Origin: Chamaecyparis obtusa
Taxonomy: Eukaryota > Streptophyta > Pinopsida > Cupressales > Cupressaceae
Reading direction: 5' to 3'
Assembly: GCA_027943335.1 (NCBI GenBank)
Contig: BSBK01007848.1
Span: forward strand, 248,001 to 312,000
Length of the DNA stretch: 64,000 nt
Of this stretch, positions 34,390 to 46,191 are shown one piece after another. Each line of letters opens with the position of its first letter. The first letter of the stretch is position 1. The notes beneath the pieces are model-generated. The model worked only from the letters and a program-made list of their open reading frames with translations. It was not told where the DNA came from and did no database searches. The translations under genes were made by a program, and so were the position numbers.

Positions 34390-34745
34390 ATGCAATACCT
34401 TGTTGAAGAACATTACATCCTAGCCTGGAGCTTTACTACAAATGGGCATGCCCCATCACTGAATAAATCTAATCTTCCATCCTATATGCACAAAAAGTCT
34501 AAGACCTCAAATTCCAAACTGATTGTCATCATTAGCATAGCTTGCGTTATTCTCCTCCTGGTGTTGGCGGTAGCTTCCCTAGTGTGGTTGAAGAGAAGCC
34601 AGTATGGAGAAGTATTGGAAGAGTGGGAAGCCAACCTCACAGGTTTAAGTACAAAGACCTACATACTACAACAAGACGAGTTGAAAGGGAATGAAGCACG
34701 CGTTTTAATACACCAACGGGAAAATAGACTAAGCTTACATGCAGG
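34390..34745 (+). pseudogene. L-type lectin receptor-like kinase fragment
   Basis: These membrane kinases have a legume-lectin ectodomain. The frame gives VEEHYILAWSFTTNG, the C-terminal strand of the lectin domain, then a short Ser/Lys linker and a hydrophobic span of about 23 residues from LIVIISIACVILLLV. A basic stop-transfer LKRSQYGEVLEEWE follows. Just after this a frameshift is visible: the conserved PHRFKYKDL segment that starts the kinase lies in another frame. The rest of the lectin domain and the entire kinase are missing, so this is an isolated fragment. The open frame continues to 34845 only by chance. Confidence 0.85.
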
Positions 34746-34845
34746 ATGCCACATGAAAAGACTAATCAAAATCCAGGATGCAGTAATTAGTGGCAGTTGT
34801 TTTGCACCTAGATTGGAGATAAGATTTTTGTCCACCTGTGAATGA

Positions 34846-35914
34846 TTGTGTCAACTATTTGTGATTTTATTACAGTCTACGTGCCCTCTCCACGCCTTTA
34901 CCAATATTGGAAGTGGCTTACCATTTTGTTGCAAATTTTCCGGCGTCTGGCGTAAGACTGTCTGATTGTCTTAAAATTCTGATAGGCATCTCCCCAAGAG
35001 AAAGCCTATCAGCTTAAATATTTGTGTGGACTACTTTCGGCTAACATCTTTTAAAAGTAACTGGTGTAGAGAAATTTGTGTGGTTAAATATGTGCCCACC
35101 TTTCTTCCTTTTTTTTTGCTCGTGTGTACAAATTTCTCTCACTTTATTCTTTTCTTCCTTCCTTTCTCAAATTTGTGATTAAATATGTGTGAGCCCTTAC
35201 TATTCAAGAAAATGGTTGCTTGATCTACAAGATTGGTTATTACTTTAATGATTTGTATTTCAACTTTATGTCCTGAAATTAAAGATGCAATGCATATCTT
35301 TGTGGTCTTTATTATGTATTCACTTTTAAAGAGGAAAATTGTTAGTGACTTTGCAGGATTTCTAATTTTAACAAGTGCTTCAGTTAGTCATGTGTGGACT
35401 TGGTTTAATAGATCATTTAGTACAAGCTACTTTTGCTCTCTATTATGTGGGATTTCCTTGTTTAGCTTTCCATTCATTTAATGGTACATATTGCATATCA
35501 AATTTTGGATTAAGGCAACGACTATCCAGTCATATCAGAAATATTTTATAATAAGTATATATGATATTTTTTAATATTTCTATATCATCTAACTAAGTTG
35601 TATAGTAAATGTGAAGTGATAGAAATAAAATAAAAACTAAGTGGTGTTTGAAAAGTTTAAGTATCCCTTTTCTAAGACGTGCATTTTAGTTTGCCCTTTT
35701 AGTTATATTATTATATAATATATAAATTATTTTAAGAGGTATAAAAGAAATATTTAAAGATAAATAATGGTTTACAAATATAAATATTTTTATTTTATTC
35801 CATCAATGTTAAACATTATTTAGTCTTACAATCAAATATAGCTTTATAGAAATTATTTAAATGTTATAATTATTTTAAATATTTATATCATATTTTTATT
35901 TTTAGAATCTAGAG
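34846..35914. other. AT-rich non-coding stretch left of the large inverted-repeat element
   Basis: No gene. An 82-codon hydrophobic plus-strand frame (35233-35481) is unsupported. Confidence 0.5.
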
Positions 35915-36210
35915 GGTGTGTTTAATTATTTTAACAAAAAATTAAGAACATTATATAAGTTAATAAAAGTTCTATAGAAATTATTTTTGTTATTTAAATA
36001 TTAAAATAATTATGTTTTAAAGCATTTCAGGTGGATAGGTAATAGATTAAAAAAATTGTTTGATATATAATTTTATATATGTAGTGAATATAGAGAGAGA
36101 TAAATCTAGGTTAACAATTAAAAATAAATAATTTGTATTCTTAAAGATATAAAATTATGATAAAATATTATTGATATAAAAAAGAGTAAACCACTACTTA
36201 ATTGAAATTA
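35915..36210 (+). repeat. left terminal inverted repeat
   Basis: Pairs with the LINE-split right repeat. It has about 80 bp of extra sequence (about 36030-36105) compared with the right arm. Confidence 0.8.
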
Positions 36211-36346
36211 AGTATAATTATATGAAAATAATAAATTGAATTAAGTATTTCTCGCATCTTGATAATAGTGTGAATTGAAACATTGATGTTAAAAGTATCA
36301 TATAACCGAATCCAAAAATAGAGAATTAATAACATTTTTTTCACCC

Positions 36347-36518
36347 AAAAGGTCTTATAGGAAGTAAAAACAAAAAATTAAATGTGACTATCATGTAGAT
36401 TCTAATTTAATAATTTGGTACAACTATTTGATGTAGAACTCATTGTATTATATCCTTAATATTATATTTAGTTGAATAATTGACTTTGCAATTTTTGGAA
36501 ACTAAGCATATTTATAAC
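36347..36518 (+). repeat. subterminal segment repeated in direct orientation at 49021-49193
   Basis: AAAAGGTCTTATAGGAAGTA to AAACTAAGCATATTTAT is found again, same orientation and almost same length, just inside the right inverted repeat. An element with simple inverted repeats would carry it inverted there. Confidence 0.88.
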
Positions 36519-36559
36519 AAAAACAAAATTGAAACTCATATATACATCATGAAAAACAA

Positions 36560-37575
36560 TTAAGAATATAAGAAGGAACCTTATGGGTGAACCCACAAAA
36601 GTGAGTCCCACTTTTGGGGACGAAGGATTTTCGGTCAGGTGCAAAAAATGATTTTTTAGGGACTTCGCCCGAAGTCAGGTCTTCACACGAAGAGGTATGA
36701 CTCCTTCACCTAAAGACCCTAATGTGGGGTACTTTAGGTGAAGGGATGACAACATCTTCGCACGAAGACCCGCTTTGCATGAAGACCCCCTATATCGGAT
36801 TCCCTACAAATTTTTGATGGAGCAGTCATTTTCATAATTACTATTAATGGAGAGCTTGTTGACTCCAGAGTTGGAGTGAACCCCCTGATGACCTCGTTGA
36901 CTTCATCTTCCTTGCCTTCTTTTCCACCTCTTTCAACCGTCGTATATTCCAAGTACACACATTTTATTTTTTTAATTATTTTTTATTGTAAATTATATGT
37001 TTATAAATTATTTTAGTTCATCCTTTTATTTTCAAATAGTTAATTTCATTTTTGGTAATTTTTAATTTTAAAAAAATAGATTTAAGTTACAAAATTATGT
37101 TAGTAAATGTTAGAAAATACTAGAAAATGTTAGAAAATTTTAGTTTTTCAGTAATCTTATTGCTTTTTTTAAAATTATTTTTAATTAGTAACATGTTAAA
37201 ATGTTAGTTTTAAATTATTTTTATTAGAAAATTTTAAAACATTAAGAAAATTTAGAAAAAACTAGAACCTTAAGAAAATTTACAAAAACTTGAAACTTTA
37301 GGAAAATTTAGAAAAATTTGAAACCTTTGAAAAAATTAGAAAACTATTAGAAAATGTTATAAAATTTTAAAACTTTGTCTCTCCCCATGCCCATTAAGAA
37401 TCTCTCACCAAACTCCTCTCTCTCTCTCTCTCTCCACCCATCAAGACTCTATTTCTTTCTCATGCTATTGCTTGGCACTAATTAAGACTCTCTCACCAAA
37501 CCCATTAAGACACCCCTAGCCCCTTGAAAAAAATATATATGCATTTTTTAGCACTATTTGTCTCCCCACTTAAGC

Positions 37576-37606
<31 letters not shown>

Positions 37607-37736
37607 CCCATTAAGACTATTTATTTCTCATGATATTGTTTGGCACTAATTAAGACTCTCTCACCAAACCCATTAAGACACCCCCCACCCCTTTAAAAAT
37701 CTATCTGCATTTTTTAACACTATTTGTCTCCCCACT

Positions 37737-37778
<42 letters not shown>

Positions 37779-38036
37779 ATTAATACTCTATTTATTTCTC
37801 GTGCTACTTTTTGACACTAATTAAGACCGTCTCACCAAAACCCTTAAGACAACCCCCACCCCATTAAAATCTATCTGCATTTTTTAACACTATTTGTCTC
37901 CCCACTTAAGCCTCTCTCTCTCTAACATAATTTAATCTAGAATTTTATTTGTATAATTTTAGATTTTAATCTTATTTTACCTACACACATGTAATGTACT
38001 TAATTTTTAACATTTAATAATGTTTTTTACCCTTAG
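36560..38036. repeat. subterminal repeats, A-rich words and a 173-bp (TC)n-bearing array
   Basis: 36650-36790 has several copies of a GAAGAC/TTCACACGAAG-type word, also present at 48140-48235. 37080-37380 is built from TTAGAAAAT-like words. From about 37412 to 37925 three tandem units of about 173 bp contain ATTAAGACTC, CACTATTTGTCTCCCCACTT and long (TC)n tracts (37412-37432, 37570-37604, 37740-37776, 37912-37922). Short repeated words near transposon ends are often transposase-binding sites; that role is inference here. Confidence 0.75.
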
Positions 38037-39910
38037 ATGGACACACACGATCATGCACAGGGTGACCCGGCACAGGGTGTCACACCCCAGAATGACCTGA
38101 CACATGGTGCCCCACCCCATGATGCCTCAACATAGGTTACCCCCCAGCATGACCCAGCACAGGGTGCCCCACATCAAGCACCCAATATTCTTGATATGGG
38201 AGTGATATTTCATTTTGCTATGTAGAAGATCTGGCACTTACGAGATTCTATCGCTTCCTCTAAGGAAAATGTGTATAGAGATATTTGTACCACCATTTTG
38301 TGGAGTCTAGAGGATCTATCTACACACATGAGTAGACAAACTGCATATACCCCATAGATTGTTGATTCTATTTTTCAAGAGTTGAGATCTGAGATCTCTG
38401 ATGATATATCCTTAATTGAGGTCCAGGCATGAGTTTCAAAGGATATTACCAAAGGAGAGGTTTTCCCTTACTATCGAGAGAAGAGTAAGGTTAGAGACTA
38501 TTAGGTTACATAGTGTGTGGTTCTAGAGATTGCATGCATGATATACTTGTAGTTCCTTGTTGCACATGGTCGTTATCCTAATAATGACCAGATTCCACTG
38601 TACTTTGCATAACAGGTTTACGGTGAGGTTCATTTGGGTCTCAATGTGAACTACTTATATCTTATAGGCTACTCTAGATAGGGGCATGAAAGAGTTACAT
38701 ACTACAATTAGTATTATAGGCCTGATTGCGTTGTACCGAGACACATACACTTGGTTGGGTAGAGGGTACCCGTAGTGGCACCATCTATGGCCGATATTGC
38801 TGATAGAGTTGTCATTTCTTCCTAGAGGGAAGAAATTGATAGGATTGGACAAAATGCAATTGTGGTCACCACCATTACATCTAATACACTCACTCATATA
38901 CATTATGACTAAACGGAGTCGACCCTAGGCATCTTCAAAGGAATCATCTAGTAGTTCACCCCCTACTGACGAGACATATAGAGATGTTCGTCTCCCTAGA
39001 CCATGTGATATAAGAGCTCTTACTAGATATCAAACTTACCTTGATATGACATTGTATTTATTAGAGGACCTATTTCAATCATATACCTATATTGCTCAGT
39101 CAGAGAGGGTACCTATATAGTCTATCAGAGATACCATTAGACTCTCTTAGGGCCCTCTAGTTCCACCACCCTAGAGCACACCATTAGCTCATGCATCTCA
39201 TAGTTCACAACACTCTGCACCCAATGATCAATCTATAGCTACACTAGGAGGGATACAACCTGGTGATGTTTTCATCACAGCAAAGGGCCTAGATGGTTTT
39301 GAGGAGCAGTTATAGGGATTGAGACATACCACCACTGACACTGACATAACTTCATATATGGATATTCTACTTCATCCTGACTCTGACTCTACACCACTCC
39401 CTTCTCAACTACACTCCCCATTACACTCCTCATTAGAGAGGATTGGTACTAGAGATGATGCACATGATTTTGTTTCTATGGATGATGTTATGTTGCACAT
39501 TGATGATCATGTTGCTCCTAAGACCCAGGTATAAATTTAATTTTCAATTTATTTTTAGTCAATAAATTGATGACATAATTACGCATAATAATGCTCGTAC
39601 ATATATCTTTTATATATAATATTTGTAGGCACAGTTGCATGAGTGTACTACCTCTAGTGTGGGATTAGAGTGTGTATGCATGAGAGATTCAGTAGAGGTG
39701 ACACCTACTAGTGTTCAGGTAGGTTTTAAATATACAAGTTTAAATTCACATATTAATATATTTCAAATACTTTGTACAGAATTATAATATATGAATGTAC
39801 ATATATTTTTAAAAATTTGTTGTACTAAATTTGCAAGGGTCTATTGTTGCTTCAGGTGTAGAGGATTCTCATGACACTCGTTTAGAGGGTCGCTCTGTTT
39901 GTATGTGACT
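38037..39910 (+). pseudogene. gene A of the large inverted-repeat element (unrecognised protein, intron-containing)
   Basis: The reading starts at the ATG at 38037, directly after a TTTTTTACCCTTAG acceptor-like sequence. It begins with an imperfect GDPAQG/HDPAQGAP repeat. The body (38190-38905) reads almost continuously through stops that are mostly TAG, with VDSIFQELRSEISDDISLIE, HLGLNVNYLYLIGYS and MADIADRVVISS. The open stretch 39319-39528 is acidic (TDTDITSYMDILLHPDSDST). A GT-AG intron (39529-39628) and a second donor (CAG, GTAGGT at 39719) keep the frame open across the next exon (39629-39718). I do not recognise the family. It could be the accessory or DNA-binding protein of the transposon. 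Frame changes between 38905 and 39319 make it non-functional. Confidence 0.6.
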
Positions 39911-41006
39911 TGATCAATCTAGGATACCTTAGGACATTTGTTGTGCATGCTTGATTTATGTTTTGGAAATTTAACATATGTTTGAAATTTATATAGTTTG
40001 GACCTATGCATAGATGATTTATGTGTCTATGGTTGACATTTATGTACATTATGGTTAGATGGAACTTACATGATTTGATTTGATTATGGTTAGATAGTTA
40101 TATGATTTGATTATAGCTAGACGGGTACATGATTTTATTTTATTATGGTAAGATAGTTATATGATTTGATGTGATTTGATACATGATCATATGATTTGGT
40201 TTAATAGATGGTTATATGATATGATCATTGATTCTGGTTAGACAGTTACATGATTTGATTTGATTTGATAGATGATTATAAAAAAATAACACCAATATGT
40301 AACTAATAGACCATAATTAATGTAAATAATCTAGAACTAACATGTCATAAGTTTAATAGAGCTAATTTAATTAGTAATCTAAATAATTTCATTAGTAACC
40401 TAACTAATGTGTTAAGGAGAGGTCTTAAGGTGATCTTTAACTAATAAGTAATATAATTTTAATATCATAAAATATAACACTAATATGTAACTAATGGACC
40501 ATAAGTAGTATAAGTAATCTATAACTAACATGTCATAAGTAATCTAACTAATGTCATTAGTAACCTAACTAATATCTTAAGGGGATCTTTAACTATTAAG
40601 TAATCTAATTGAACCATCATAAAAAATAACAAGATAATATGTAATTAATGAACCATAAATAATTTCTAAACTTAATATCATCCATTTAACATGTTCACTT
40701 TAACAAACATAAAAGCATTTATATAACTACATATAAAAATCATTTAACCATAAAAGCATATACAAGAACATACATATAAAACCATATGTATAAAAGTATT
40801 ATTAAAAGCATACATAACTATTTATTAAAACCATCAAAACATAAATAAAAGCATTGAACCGTGTCAAAATATATAATCAAAATCTTATTAATAAATAAAC
40901 AAAATATAATCCATCATATGTTTCAATATATCAACAAAGTATAGTCATTTTAATCTAGAGATGTCAAGTAGGTCCTAACACATGAAATATGTATGTAATC
41001 TACTTT
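39911..41006. repeat. AT-rich spacer between the two genes with two tandem arrays
   Basis: 40040-40275 is a degenerate array of ATATGATTTGATTATGGTTAGA-like words. 40288-40475, 40476-40627 and a partial third copy from 40628 repeat a block starting AACAC(C/T)AATATGTAACTAAT. The spacer separates the 3' ends of genes A and B. Confidence 0.75.
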
Positions 41007-42546
41007 TTAGAGAAACGTAAGTGGTTCAGACCTCTCATCGAGAACATGTAATATTCTCTCATAATCCTCACTATCTAGTCTCCACTTACGATGTCTACGT
41101 TGAGATTTAACTAAATAGAGACAAAGGGAGGTGACAACTACTAGGTGGCTATATTGAAACACCTTATTGTTTGGTTGGAAATCAAAAAAGTGAATACCAT
41201 GTTGAATTAATTTGATTTTCTTGAAATATGTTCCCTCTAAAATAACTGAACCTACAGGTCATGTAAATATTTACAATATAAATTTTTAAATAAAATAATT
41301 TAAATTAAAAATTTATTAAATTTTGAAATTTTATATTTACAAAATGAACAATATATTGACATGTAAAGAATGCAAACCTATGGGGAACAACATTTCATCA
41401 CTTTATTCAGGATCAATTAACTTCCTCCTCTCTGCAGTACAATGCAATAAATAGTAACTAACTCCTACATTTTTAGGCTCAACAATCACTGCAAAGACAT
41501 CTCATGCACAACAAATTTATGTACATGTGAGATCCTAAAATTGATTTAATTCAATACACACACACACACACATAACTCAATGCCATATAATGTGAAACTC
41601 AATTTATTATATACTTACCAATTTTGACCAATCCTGAAATATGATCGTAATCAGTAGAAATCAAAGGAACATCATAGATTTTTTCATCTTCATCTCTATC
41701 AAATGTATCAATAACAACTAGTGGCACTAGATTCCAGGCATCTACATATCCATGTTCCTGATTGATGCATTCCTCATAGTTGTCAATAATCCAGTGACAA
41801 CAAAATCATGAGTAGTCCCTGGTGTTCAACATCTAATGGTGACAATTTGTACTCATAACTAAATGAAAAGATCGTGTCTTTTCTATCCTCTTGCAACCAT
41901 GCATAATTTTTATATCCGCACCTAAACACATGCATATATAATATGAATTTCATTTTATAAATTTAAATATAGAATGTAAAATTTAAACAAGAATAAATAT
42001 ATATATCATACATGCATAATTTAAAAGCACGTGCATACCTTTTATCTCCCAAAATTCTCTATGTGGTACCACTTGAGTCATTCATGGTGATGTGCCATCC
42101 TCCTTTGATGTGAAATGTGTCCTGCACTATTCAACAACATCATGTGCATTTTTTATACGAACTCCCTTATAATTTATTTGATAATTTCGTAGAGCACGTT
42201 TGACGCAAGCTCCAGCACCATCATGTTCACCTTTTCCATGTCCACCCTCAAAGAAACTCCAAACATGTGGTATGTTTTCATTATGATGATATCTACAATA
42301 TAGTGCATAAAATGGTTTGGATGATTTGATTTGTGCAGCACATCCATATGACCAAACATTATGTTTTTCATTTTTTATACATCTTTCTTTCAAATTTGCA
42401 AAAAATATCTTGAAGAAGTGTTATACATAATGAATTTCATGCTCTTTATCATCACTTATATAAAAATGATATTTCATCTTGATGACCCATGCTTCAAATG
42501 TTCTTTGAATACCATCCAAATCTAACTATGCATGTTGATAACACAC

Positions 42547-42557
42547 ATGTACCATAA
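42547..42557 (+). repeat. target-site duplication (LINE 42558-46180), left copy
   Basis: ATGTACCATAA, repeated at 46181-46191. Minus-strand gene B reads ITIMVH up to the right copy and continues MVHVCYQHA from the left copy, so joining the two sides restores the exon frame. Confidence 0.9.
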
Positions 42558-45500
42558 AGTCAAAGAGTGATGGAACATCGATGTGGAGGGTACCGCCATG
42601 TTCAGAGTGGCAAAAATACTAAGGAATATCAAATGCAATGTTAAAAAATGGAACAGAGAGGAATTCAGTCACATTTTTACCTCCAAAGATAAGACTCTCA
42701 ATGATCTTAATTGTATCCAAGAGGAAATCCAAAAATAGGGCTACGATGAGGAAAGATTGCAAAAAGAAAAAGGCATACTCTCAGAGTACCATAACATAAT
42801 AGGAAAGGAGGAAAATTTTTGGAAACAGAGATTGAGGTCCATATGGCTGAGGGAAGGAGACAGAAATACTTTTTTTCCCCATATTTCCACCATGAGACAC
42901 AAAGCAGCCAATAGGATTAGCAGAATCAAGAAGGGAGACCAAGCACTTAAGGAGGACAATGATATCACTGGTGAGGCTATCTCTTACTTTTCTCAGCTCC
43001 TTTCTAAAGATTAGGGCTTATTTGATCAAGACTAGACCTCTCTCCTAGATAACATACCAAGAATCATTATTGATCTTCAAAAAAAAAACTTATGTTCTAT
43101 CTCGGATATGATTGAAGTCAAGAAAGCTCTGGATTCTCTCCCAGGGGACAAAGCCCCAGGCCCAAATGGCTTCCCAATGTTCTTATTTCACCTTTATTGG
43201 GATGTTGTGAAAGATGATGTGGTTCAAGCTGTGCAAGAATTTTTTGGTTCAAAGAATCTCCTCCAAGAACTCAACGCCACCTTCCTAGTGCTAATTCCCA
43301 AGACATATGGAGCAGACTCTTTTGAGCAATTCAGACCCATAAGCTTGTGCAATTCTTTCCTAAAGATCATCTCCAAGGTAATCACCACCAGGATTCTCAG
43401 TATCCTCCTTTCCCTAATCTCACAACAACAATATGGATTTGTGCTTGGTAGATAGATTTTGGACTCCATTATGATGGTCCATGAAGTCATTCATTCGTTA
43501 GAAGAAGGAAAAAGGGAAGGCTTTCTTCTCAAACTTGACCTATCCAAGGCCTATGTCCGGGTGGACTGGTAGTTTCTTCTTAAAGTTCTAGGAGCTTTTG
43601 GTTTCAACTCCAATTCCCCTAAGCTACTCTTTCAAATCATCTCGACCCCTTCCTTGGTGGTCATGATTAATGGATCCCCGTCTGCTTTCTTCAAACCCAC
43701 CAGGGGTCTAAGACAAGGGGACCCTCTATCCCCCATCCTCTTCATTATTCTTGCTGAATGCCTTGGGAGATTTATTTCAGCTTCCAAATTGAATGGGCAT
43801 TTGAAAGGCATCAAACCCTCATCTGGCGACATTATTTTTACACACCAGCAATTCGTGGATGATACCATTCTTGGGGGTGAGGCTTCAGTGGGTGAGACTA
43901 GAGTGGTGAAGGATATTCTCAAGAACTACACCAAGGCTATAGGTCAACTTATCAACTGGAACAAAAGTGCCCTCTTCTTTATCAACACTCCTGGAGAAAG
44001 ACAGAGGAAAATTGCTCAAATATTGGAGTGTGGCATTGACACCTTACCTTCTACCTATTTGGGGCTGCCCTTAGGTGTCAAGCCTTCGGAAGCCTTATGG
44101 AACAAATTGATTGACAGATTTAACAAGAAGCTTGCTGGTTGGAAAGGGGTCATCCTCAGCCAGGTTGGTAAGATCCAGCTGGTAAAGTCTACTTTACAGA
44201 ATCTCCCCACATATGCCCTTAGCCTTTTCCCCATCCCAATCAAAGCTGTGAAAGCCATGGAAAGAATCTAGTGAAGATTCCTTCAGTTAGGTGTTGAGGA
44301 CCACAAGCGCATTCCTCTAATTTCCTAAGAAAAAGTGTGCTGACCTAAAATTGCTGGTGGCCTTGGCTTAAGGAAGTTGAGACCTTTCAAAAAATCCCTC
44401 CAAGCCAAACAAATTTGGAGAATTTTTAATAGCATTGGTGAGTGGAGGGACAACTTTGAAGAGAAATACCTCTTGCATAACTCTATCCACAAATTTTTTG
44501 AAGAGACGGAGTCCCCTAAAGGTTTAGTTATTTGGAATGGTCTCCTTGGCGCCAAGGAGCTGGCTAAATCCAGAGCCAAGTGGCAAATTGGAAATGGCCA
44601 TTCTATCAATTTTTGGAAGGACAACTCGCTTCAGATGGGCAGCTTGAGAAATATGGATACTTTTAACACTTGGAGACATGCCTGCTCTCAAACCTTCGGA
44701 AGTTAGGTCTGTAATTATAGAAGGGATGATAAATAGGTGGATCTTACTCAGATCTCTCAGGATCTGGTTTCTTTGATGATAGCTCTCAATGTGGTTACCC
44801 TATCTCCCAAGCAAGACAAGATCATCTGGGAGGACTCTTCAGATGGGAATTACATAGTGGCTTTCACGTATTCCTCGATGACTGCCCAAATCAATGACTT
44901 AAATCTACTATGGGCCAAAGCTTGGATCCCTAGTCTCGTGCCCAAAATCAATGTCTTCTTTTGGCTTCTGCTACAGAACCATATCCTTATTGTGGACAAT
45001 CTCATCAAGCACAGATTCCAGTTCACCAACAGATGTGTTCTTTGTAAATGTCAAGAGGAGACTGTGGATCACCTGTTCATCCATTGCTCCTATGCTAGTC
45101 ATATTTGGCATCTCCTCTTTACAGTCTTGAGTCTCTCATGGTGCTTTCCCCTATCTTTCAACGATCTCTTCTCCCAATGGGATTTCAAAAGGTTTGATCA
45201 AGAGTTCAGGTCACTTTGTACCTGGATTCTCCCTCATTTTTGTTGGGGGATCTGGAAGGAGCACAACAACCGCATCTTTCACGACTGTTCTACTCCTTCT
45301 AAAATTGTCTTTGAACAAATAACTCATGCAGTTAAGGAAAACTTCTTCTACTGTGGTAAACCTAACCCTTTTGCAGGAATTGCCCGAGCTGCTACACAGG
45401 ATAAGAGAAGGAACTGTGTATGGACTAGTCCTTCGACTGGATGGACCAAAGCCAACTTTGATGGTGTGGTGAAAGGTAACCCTAGTCAAGCTGGCAGTGG

Positions 45501-46180
45501 AGGAATTATCAGGAATAGCTTTGGAATCAACGCGATGACTGTTTGCTTCCCCTTGGGAGCCCAGATGAATCACTTTGTTGAAGCCAGTGCGACCCTTCAA
45601 ATCACCAAACTTGTGAAAGATCAAGGAGTTAAGTGGCTCTGGCTGGAAGGAGATTCAATGAACATCATCAATTGTCTCAACCTCACTCACCCTCCCTCTT
45701 GGTCAATAGCCAACATTATAGCTGAAACCTGGGCCATTCTTATCAGACAAGGTGTTCATCAGCACGATAGTGTTCATCTCCTATGCGTACAGGGAAGCCA
45801 ATGGTGTGGCTGACTGGTTTTCCAACTTGGTAGTCACTAAGGATGCTAAGCAGATATGGAACAATGGAGATGAATTTCCCAAAGATGTGAAGAGCATCCT
45901 GGACAAGGATAGAATCTGGTGCATTGAAGGAGCAATCTTACAACCTTAGCCCCTCGCTCAGTGGTCGGGGGTGGCTCCTTCTCTTCCGTCTCTCTTTTCT
46001 ATTTTCTGGGTGGTTCCTTGGCTCTCTCTAGCCTTTCTTGTCCTGCTCTGCTATGGTTTTCCAGCCCTGGCCCTTCTGTGGCCTGCCTCTTGCTTGTTCT
46101 ATTTGGTTTTCTATCTTTTGCTCTAGACTTGTGGGTTTTAGGCACCCTGTAAAACCTATTTTACTTAATAAAAAACATAA
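42558..46180 (+). mobile_element. 5'-truncated LINE inserted in gene B
   Basis: The element starts inside ORF2, between the endonuclease and RT domains, and ends GTAAAACCTATTTTACTTAA followed by an A-rich tail. A perfect 11-bp target duplication flanks it. It carries RT, the zinc-binding region and RNase H. 5' truncation with an intact 3' end is the usual outcome of target-primed insertion. Confidence 0.93.
42580..45949 (+). pseudogene. LINE ORF2 remnant: reverse transcriptase, zinc-binding region, RNase H
   Basis: The reading shows SIWLREGDRNTFFPH, PGPNGFPMFLFHLYW (about 43160-43200), FRPISLCNSFLKIISK, GFLLKLDLSKAYVRVDW, LRQGDPLSPILF and catalytic HQQFVDDTIL (about 43845-43870). LPSTYLGLPLG and WKGVILSQVGKIQLVKS follow, then the C/H cluster CVLCKCQEETVDHLFIHC (about 45035-45090). 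RNase H: KANFDGVVKGNPSQAGSGGI, a Glu in FVEASATLQI, LEGDSMNIINCL, and after a frameshift at about 45780 YAYREANGVADWFSN. At least ten in-frame stops interrupt it, eight of them TAG. Confidence 0.93.
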
Positions 46181-46191
46181 ATGTACCATAA
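46181..46191 (+). repeat. target-site duplication (LINE 42558-46180), right copy
   Basis: ATGTACCATAA directly after the A-rich tail. Confidence 0.9.
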
